NCBI GenBank assembly: GCA_934254585.1
Contig: CAKQLF010000001.1
Coordinates: forward strand, 186,001-250,000
Reading direction: 5' to 3'
Length of the DNA stretch: 64,000 bases
Source of the DNA: an uncultured Alphaproteobacteria bacterium
Lineage (GTDB): Bacteria; Pseudomonadota; Alphaproteobacteria; RF32; CAG-239
Shown: positions 59,400 to 64,000 of the stretch, piece after piece
Numbering within the stretch: the first letter of the stretch is position 1
How the letters are laid out: the number at the start of each line of letters is the position of its first letter
Notes under the pieces: generated by a model
Databases searched by the model: none
The model's input: only the letters and a program-made list of their open reading frames with translations
Told to the model about the DNA's origin: nothing
Translations under genes and position numbers: made by a program

Positions 59400-59984
59400 A
59401 TGACTGATAAAAAAGAAAAAAAAGCTGTCGATGCGGAAAATGAAAAAGATGTGAAAACAACTGAAGACAGTTCTGAAAATGTGCAAAACTCAGAAGGTAT
59501 AGATGAATTGGCGCAACTCAAAGAAGAAAATCAGAAGTTGAAAGATTCTTTTTTGAGGGCGTATGCAGAAGCGGAAAATACTAAAAAACGCTGCCAACAG
59601 GAAATTGAAAAAAATTCTAAATTTGCTATTTCTTCATTTGCAAAAGAGTTGTTGGGGGTTGCCGATAATTTACAAAGAGCTTTGAGCGCGGCCGATGAGG
59701 AAACAAAAGCTAAATGCGAAGCTTTTATAAAAGGTGTGGAATTGACGCAAAATGAACTGACAAAGGTTTTCGGAAAATTCGGTATTAAAAAAATGGAAAG
59801 CTTAAATAAGGTTTTTAACCCGAATTTTGAACGAGTGGTTCAGGAAGTTGAAGATAAGGAAAAGCCTGCAGGAACAATTATTGCCGAATTACAGGCCGGA
59901 TATACTCTGAATGACAGAATTTTGCGCGAGGCAATGGTGATTGTGACCAAAGGCGGAGCCGCAGCTGAAAAAGAAGATAAATAA
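59400..59984 (+). CDS. grpE: GrpE nucleotide exchange factor
   Basis: A 194-residue GrpE. An acidic, Lys-rich N-terminal third is followed by the long dimeric helix (LKEENQKLKDSFLRAYAEAENTKKRC) and the C-terminal beta domain: MESLNKVFNPNFERVVQEVED, TIIAELQAGYTLNDRILREAMVIV. It releases ADP from DnaK. dnaK and dnaJ are not adjacent. It stands alone between a promoter region and a strong terminator. Confidence 0.95.
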   Translation: MTDKKEKKAVDAENEKDVKTTEDSSENVQNSEGIDELAQLKEENQKLKDSFLRAYAEAENTKKRCQQEIEKNSKFAISSFAKELLGVADNLQRALSAADEETKAKCEAFIKGVELTQNELTKVFGKFGIKKMESLNKVFNPNFERVVQEVEDKEKPAGTIIAELQAGYTLNDRILREAMVIVTKGGAAAEKEDK

Positions 59985-60002
59985 AAAAAACAGATGTTTA
60001 AG

Positions 60003-60036
60003 AAAATCCGTCTGATTAAAATGACGGATTTTTTTA
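60003..60036 (+). terminator. rho-independent terminator of grpE
   Basis: AAAATCCGTC and GACGGATTTT form a ten-base stem with a ten-base loop, followed by a run of T. It lies 18 bases after the grpE stop. Confidence 0.9.
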
Positions 60037-60112
60037 TTTGACGTTGTAAAATATATGGTATATCTGATAAATTGTTATTTATAACTAAAAAAATGGCGTT
60101 ATAATTCCGCGT

Positions 60113-61240
60113 ATGAAAATATTGAACGTTTATATTTTTAGGCAGATTTTTATCGGATTTCTGCTGGTTTGTTTCTCCCTGCTGGCTATGCTATGGCTGA
60201 CGCAGTCGTTAAGGTTTGTGGAAATGGTGACGCGGCAGGGATTGCCCGTGTATTTATTTGCTGAAATGACTTCGCTTTTGATGCCTCGTATCTTTAATAT
60301 TTTATCACCGGTAGCCGCTTTTGTGGCGGTTATGTTTGTGTATAATCGTTTGATAGCCGATAGAGAACTGGTGGTTATGCAGTCGGCCGGTATAAGTCCG
60401 TGGCAAAATGCTAAGGCGGCAATGTTTTTGGGGCTGATATTGGTCGCTTTTAATGTTTTTGTGATGAATTGGGGGATTCCTTGGGCCGAGTCCAAATTCA
60501 GAGATTTGGAATGGCGCGTGAAAAATAATCTGACGCAAATGGTTTTTCGCGAGGGTGAATTTACTAATCTGAAAAATGGTATAACGGTGTTTATTGATAA
60601 GCACGAAGATGATGGTTCTGTAAGCGGCATTTTTGTCAGCGATGAAAGCAAGCCAAATGTTAAAGTTACGCTTACAGCCGAAAAAGGGCGTTTGATGCAA
60701 ACTGAAAACGGACCGCGCATTTTGTTTATTAATGGTGTAAGGCAAGAGATAAATACAAAAGATTATAAATTCAGCACGCTTTCTTTTTCGCGCTATTCGG
60801 CAGAATTTAATAATATGGAAAGTAAAAAGAAAAAAGAACAAACGGTGCGGGAAAAATCTATATTTGAATTATTAAATTCCGGACGCGACCCGTCGTTAGA
60901 CAGCCATTTAGCGCGTAAGAATATTGTCGAGGGCAATAGACGTATTTTATATCCTTTGTTTAATTTGGTTTTTGCTTTAATGGCCTGTGTCGGCTTGCTT
61001 GTCGGCACTTTTAATCGTCGCGGTCAGGGTAAAATTATCAGCATAGAAGTTTTGTGTATGATTATAGTTTTGGGCAGTGATTTGGCTTTAACTAATTTAG
61101 CGGGAAGATCGTTGTTTTTCCTGCCGGTGTTGTATATGAATTGTTTGGTGCCGCTGTTAGTTTGTTTTTATTTATTGCTGTTTTATAATCCGTTTTATTT
61201 CCGCCGTTTAAGGACAAAGGAGCGTGTTGATGAAAATTAG
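60113..61240 (+). CDS. lptF: LPS export permease LptF
   Basis: A 375-residue member of the LptF/LptG family. Six membrane helices, three at each end, frame a periplasmic beta domain (residues 120-270) with MVFREGEFTNLKNGITVFIDK and GVRQEINT. The N-terminal YIFRQIFIGFLLVC fits LptF. With LptG and LptB it drives LPS from the inner membrane toward LptD. A single gene precedes lptD here; lptG, which commonly follows lptF, is not present. The choice of LptF over LptG is therefore tentative. Confidence 0.85.
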   Translation: MKILNVYIFRQIFIGFLLVCFSLLAMLWLTQSLRFVEMVTRQGLPVYLFAEMTSLLMPRIFNILSPVAAFVAVMFVYNRLIADRELVVMQSAGISPWQNAKAAMFLGLILVAFNVFVMNWGIPWAESKFRDLEWRVKNNLTQMVFREGEFTNLKNGITVFIDKHEDDGSVSGIFVSDESKPNVKVTLTAEKGRLMQTENGPRILFINGVRQEINTKDYKFSTLSFSRYSAEFNNMESKKKKEQTVREKSIFELLNSGRDPSLDSHLARKNIVEGNRRILYPLFNLVFALMACVGLLVGTFNRRGQGKIISIEVLCMIIVLGSDLALTNLAGRSLFFLPVLYMNCLVPLLVCFYLLLFYNPFYFRRLRTKERVDEN

Positions 61241-63506
61241 TCGTTTGCTGAAAGGAAGTATATTGATGGCGGCTCTATCATTTGCCGCCAATTCAGCGCA
61301 AGCAGTCAGCGAGGCCGGAGAAATTCAACGCAAGGAACAAACATCGCCACATGCGGCTATGAATGTGTCGCACAATATTACCAATATCGAGTTTGCCGAA
61401 GACAGCAATATTAAGGGAGATGGTGCAATCAATTTTAGCGCGGACGAGTTGGTTAATGATGAAAACACCGGTTTGATTACGGCTAAAGGCGAAGTTGAGA
61501 TTAATTATAACAAAATGCGTTTGAAAACCGATAAATTGGTATATGATCAAAATAATGACCTTGTTAAGGCAATCGGTAATGTCAGACTTTATACTGCAGA
61601 TGGTTCGGTCGTGTATAGCGATAATGTTTCTTTATCCGAACAAATGACTGTTGGCGAAATGCACCACATAAAAGTGCTGTTGAAAGATGAGTCAAAGGTT
61701 TTTGCCGAAAGTTTTCGGAAGAAAAATAATCAGAAAAAGCAATTAACTTACGCTACTTATACACCTTGTGATATGTGTGATACTCAATCTCCGTTGTGGT
61801 CTATCAGTGCCAGAAAAGTCCAACACGATGAAAAAAGTCAGAATGTGCATTATAATGATGCGGTGGTGAAGATAAAAGATGTCCCGATTTTTTATACGCC
61901 GTTTTTTTCGCATCCGGATCCGAGTGTAAAACGCCGTTCCGGTTTGCTTGCGCCGACGATGGGAAGTTCAAACTATTTGGGCGCGATGTTTCAACCTCGT
62001 TATTTTTGGGCGGTTGATAATCAGACAAATGTTCTTATTTCTCCGATTTTTTCGTCGGATAAAGGAGTTATTTGGGACGGACAGTATCAAAAATATTTTT
62101 ACAGCGCAAACACAAATATTTCGGGAAGTTATCTAAAAGATAATGAAGAAAATCGTCAGCAGAATCGTGGAAATTTGTTTGCTTCAGGGCGTTACGACAT
62201 TAATGATAAATGGCGTATGAAATATGATTTGAAGTATGTGACCGACTACATCTATCTTAAAGAACTCAGTTTGCCGTATCAAGACGATGCGTGGCTTACG
62301 TCCAATTTGTCTTTTGAGCGTTTTAGCGGGCGTGATTACGCTTCGGTCGAGGCTTATTATTACAAAATTTTGAGTTATAATCTCAGAATGAGCAATGAAA
62401 GTCAATTTAGAGAAATTAACGGCCGCAAACCTTTGGTGGCACCATTGATAGACGTGGAAACATATTCTGATCCGAGTTCTATCGGTTCATATTTCAAAAA
62501 CGAGTTTAACAGCGCGTCTATTTATCACCAAAACGGAAGACAAACCCAACGCCTGACATCTATCAACGCTTGGGAGCTGCCATTTACTTCTTCTTTTGGT
62601 GAAAAGTATCGTTTTGTGGCCTCATTAAAATCAGATGCTTATTATATTAATAAGTATAATTATTTGCCGAATAAGCAATATACCGGTACAACAACGCGCT
62701 TTTTCCCGCAAACCGGTATTGAATGGCGTTTGCCGTTTGTAAGAGCAAATGAAACTTCGCGGCAAATTATTGAACCGGTGGTGGTTGGCGTTTTGGCTCC
62801 GAACGGCGGTAATAAAATTGATAAAATTCCTAATGAAGATAGTGAAGATGTGTATTTTGACGACACTAATGTGTTGGATTTAGACAGATATGCCGGTTAT
62901 GACCGAAATGACACCGGTAGTCGTATCAGTTATGGATTACGCTGGAGCTCGTATGGAGATATTATCGGACGTACATCGGCGTTTTTGGCTCAAAGCTATG
63001 AAAAAAACCGTGATTCCAGTTTTGCCGAAAGTTTGGATAGCACGAAAAGTTCAAATTTCAGTGATTATGTGGGACGAATTAATGCCGAACCTAATGATTA
63101 TTTGTCGCTGAACTATCGTTTTCGTCTGGATAGAAAATCGTTAGATGCTAAATATAGTGAATTGGGAGCCGGTGTCGGTCCGTCTTTTCTACGGGCTTAC
63201 GCATCTTATATCTTTTTACAAGGAAATACCTATTACAATAAGTTGTATTCGGAACGAAAAGAATTATATACTTCTTTGAGCTCGGATTTTTCGCAGTATT
63301 GGTCGGTGAGTATTTATAATCTGCAAGACTTGACGCAAAATAGCCGCGGTTCGTTGGAACATGGTGGAAATCTGATTTATGAAGATGAATGTCTTAAATG
63401 GGTTACTAATGTTAAAAAGTATAACAGCAGCAATCCGGATTTGAAAAATAGTTATGAATTTGGTATTACCTTTTATCTGAAAACAATCGGTAGTTTCGGT
63501 TCGTAA
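61230..63506 (+). CDS. lptD: LPS assembly outer-membrane protein LptD
   Basis: A 758-residue outer-membrane protein. A signal peptide (residues 1-25, ending SAQA) leads to an OstA-like N-terminal domain: INFSADELVNDENTGLITAKGEVEINY and VKAIGNVRLYTADGS. The beta barrel follows, with YATYTPCDMCDTQSPLW near its start, a Cys pair typical of the family, and the conserved PSVKRRSGLLAPTMGSSNYLG. I chose ATG 61230 over GTG 61224 because it starts the signal peptide. It overlaps lptF by 11 bases and is followed 12 bases later by surA, its folding chaperone. Confidence 0.95.
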   Translation: MKISRLLKGSILMAALSFAANSAQAVSEAGEIQRKEQTSPHAAMNVSHNITNIEFAEDSNIKGDGAINFSADELVNDENTGLITAKGEVEINYNKMRLKTDKLVYDQNNDLVKAIGNVRLYTADGSVVYSDNVSLSEQMTVGEMHHIKVLLKDESKVFAESFRKKNNQKKQLTYATYTPCDMCDTQSPLWSISARKVQHDEKSQNVHYNDAVVKIKDVPIFYTPFFSHPDPSVKRRSGLLAPTMGSSNYLGAMFQPRYFWAVDNQTNVLISPIFSSDKGVIWDGQYQKYFYSANTNISGSYLKDNEENRQQNRGNLFASGRYDINDKWRMKYDLKYVTDYIYLKELSLPYQDDAWLTSNLSFERFSGRDYASVEAYYYKILSYNLRMSNESQFREINGRKPLVAPLIDVETYSDPSSIGSYFKNEFNSASIYHQNGRQTQRLTSINAWELPFTSSFGEKYRFVASLKSDAYYINKYNYLPNKQYTGTTTRFFPQTGIEWRLPFVRANETSRQIIEPVVVGVLAPNGGNKIDKIPNEDSEDVYFDDTNVLDLDRYAGYDRNDTGSRISYGLRWSSYGDIIGRTSAFLAQSYEKNRDSSFAESLDSTKSSNFSDYVGRINAEPNDYLSLNYRFRLDRKSLDAKYSELGAGVGPSFLRAYASYIFLQGNTYYNKLYSERKELYTSLSSDFSQYWSVSIYNLQDLTQNSRGSLEHGGNLIYEDECLKWVTNVKKYNSSNPDLKNSYEFGITFYLKTIGSFGS

Positions 63507-63518
63507 GGGAGGATTAAA

Positions 63519-64000
63519 TGAAAAAATTTTTTTTGGCAGCGGGAGTGGCTTGGTTCGGGTTTATACCCGCTTGGGCGGAAAATGTTGATTTGCAGGAATT
63601 AGACAGTCAAGCGCGGATGGAACGCCCTAATACTAATTCTATTATGTTTCGCCGCAACGCCGAACAATATCGTCAGCTTAGCGAGGCCGAAAAAAAGGAA
63701 ATTGAGGCTCGGCGTGAAGAAGACCGAAAAATGCGCTTGCAGCAAGAAGAATATGCTCGCCGTTTGGCAGAAGAAGAAATGCGTCGCCGCCAAATGGAAG
63801 AGGCGCAAAAGGAAGCTGAACGCCGTCGCGCCGAGGCTTTAAAGCCAATTACTCTCTATGAAAATAAGTTGAAAATATATGCGTTGGTAAATGGTGAAGT
63901 TATTACCAGTAGCGATATGCAAAGCCGAATTAATGCTTTTATTTTGACCACGGGTATTCCTTATAATCCGCAAACAAAAGCGATGATTATCGGTAAGGTT
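63519..64000 (+). CDS. surA: SurA-like periplasmic chaperone (partial, runs off right edge)
   Basis: The first 160 residues of a SurA-like chaperone; the rest lies right of 64000. The start is ATG 63519 with GGGAGG upstream. A signal peptide (residues 1-20, ending AWA) is followed by a strongly charged helical stretch (residues about 50-110, many Arg, Glu and Gln, heptad-like) that ordinary SurA does not have. The SurA N-terminal domain then starts: IYALVNGEVITSSDMQSRINAFIL. It should escort outer-membrane proteins such as LptD. The lptF-lptD-surA order supports this. Confidence 0.88.

Noticed and set aside
60130..60841. Overlapping minus-strand ORFs opposite lptF
   Set aside because: Shadows of lptF, which has full-length family structure and a continuous frame.
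1..64000. CRISPR arrays, tRNA or rRNA genes, IS elements
   Set aside because: I saw no regularly spaced direct repeats, no tRNA-like cloverleaf apart from the tmRNA and no transposase-like protein; absence by eye is not proof.

Overview
The window looks like a chromosomal segment of an AT-rich, Gram-negative alphaproteobacterium, probably a host-associated or gut lineage. The strongest lineage evidence is a circularly permuted two-piece tmRNA gene (47582-47876) followed directly by an alphaproteobacterial-type SspB adaptor and an RHH_4-type ribbon-helix-helix protein. The alphaproteobacterial YbjN form and the MlaD-DUF2155 pairing agree with this. LptD, LptF, SurA, Lnt and Lgt show an LPS-bearing outer membrane with lipoproteins. 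Pta-AckA shows acetate-producing overflow metabolism. I see no tRNA or rRNA gene, CRISPR array, IS element or prophage. The species cannot be named from the sequence alone.

Layout. 1-1324 (minus): a small lipoprotein, a VWA (TerY-like) protein and a PP2C phosphatase that runs off the left edge. 1422-6093: a thioredoxin-like protein, a DedA-type protein, a degenerate receiver protein, then a minus-strand run of TerB-like, unknown, YggT, DUF167 and FolD. 6233-10623 (plus): miaB-phoH-ybeY-lnt. 10604-14626 (minus): an ABC ATPase, a fused GldF/GldG-like permease and a DUF4340 protein. 14777-16425 (plus): two tandem MlaD-like genes and DUF2155. 16432-21559: a TetR regulator with a membrane HExxH protein, an mpl-ldcA peptidoglycan-recycling pair and a second membrane HExxH protein. 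22494-24697 (minus): pta-ackA. 24844-28258: DUF2066, an AI-2E family transporter, a helical unknown and a GNAT acetyltransferase. 28387-32914: PpiC isomerase, SecA and a PilS-like pilin-fold protein. 33055-39208 (plus): serS, HD hydrolase, HAD hydrolase, a membrane-anchored Memo/AMMECR1-like fusion, an M49-like zinc peptidase, a membrane protein and a tiny lipoprotein. 39286-41844 (minus): an 852-residue orphan protein. 42091-47241: queA, a degenerate GGDEF protein, lgt, ybjN, an acyl-ACP thioesterase and a lytic transglycosylase. 47582-48595: ssrA-sspB-RHH. 48570-55164 (minus): trkH, an SNase-like membrane protein, metG, two small orphans, ispA and xseB. 55443-59248: a flavin reductase with a basic tail, an N-formylglutamate amidohydrolase and a glycogen-synthase-like GT5. 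59400-64000 (plus): grpE, lptF, lptD and the start of surA.

Themes. Much of the window serves the cell envelope: Lpt, Mla, Lnt/Lgt, Mpl/LdcA, SLT and SurA/PpiC. A second theme is protein and RNA quality control: tmRNA with SspB, GrpE, SecA, YbeY and MiaB. A third is a set of degenerate or lineage-specific proteins that keep a recognisable fold but lack key residues. These are two receiver-like domains in one protein, a GGDEF without its signature, a Memo/AMMECR1 fusion without its conserved motifs, an LD-carboxypeptidase with Cys where Ser is expected, and a GT5 synthase with Asp changed to Met. Many genes are translationally coupled through TAATG or TGATG overlaps. Starts were chosen from Shine-Dalgarno spacing and family lengths. 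No database search was run; family names come from recognised motifs.
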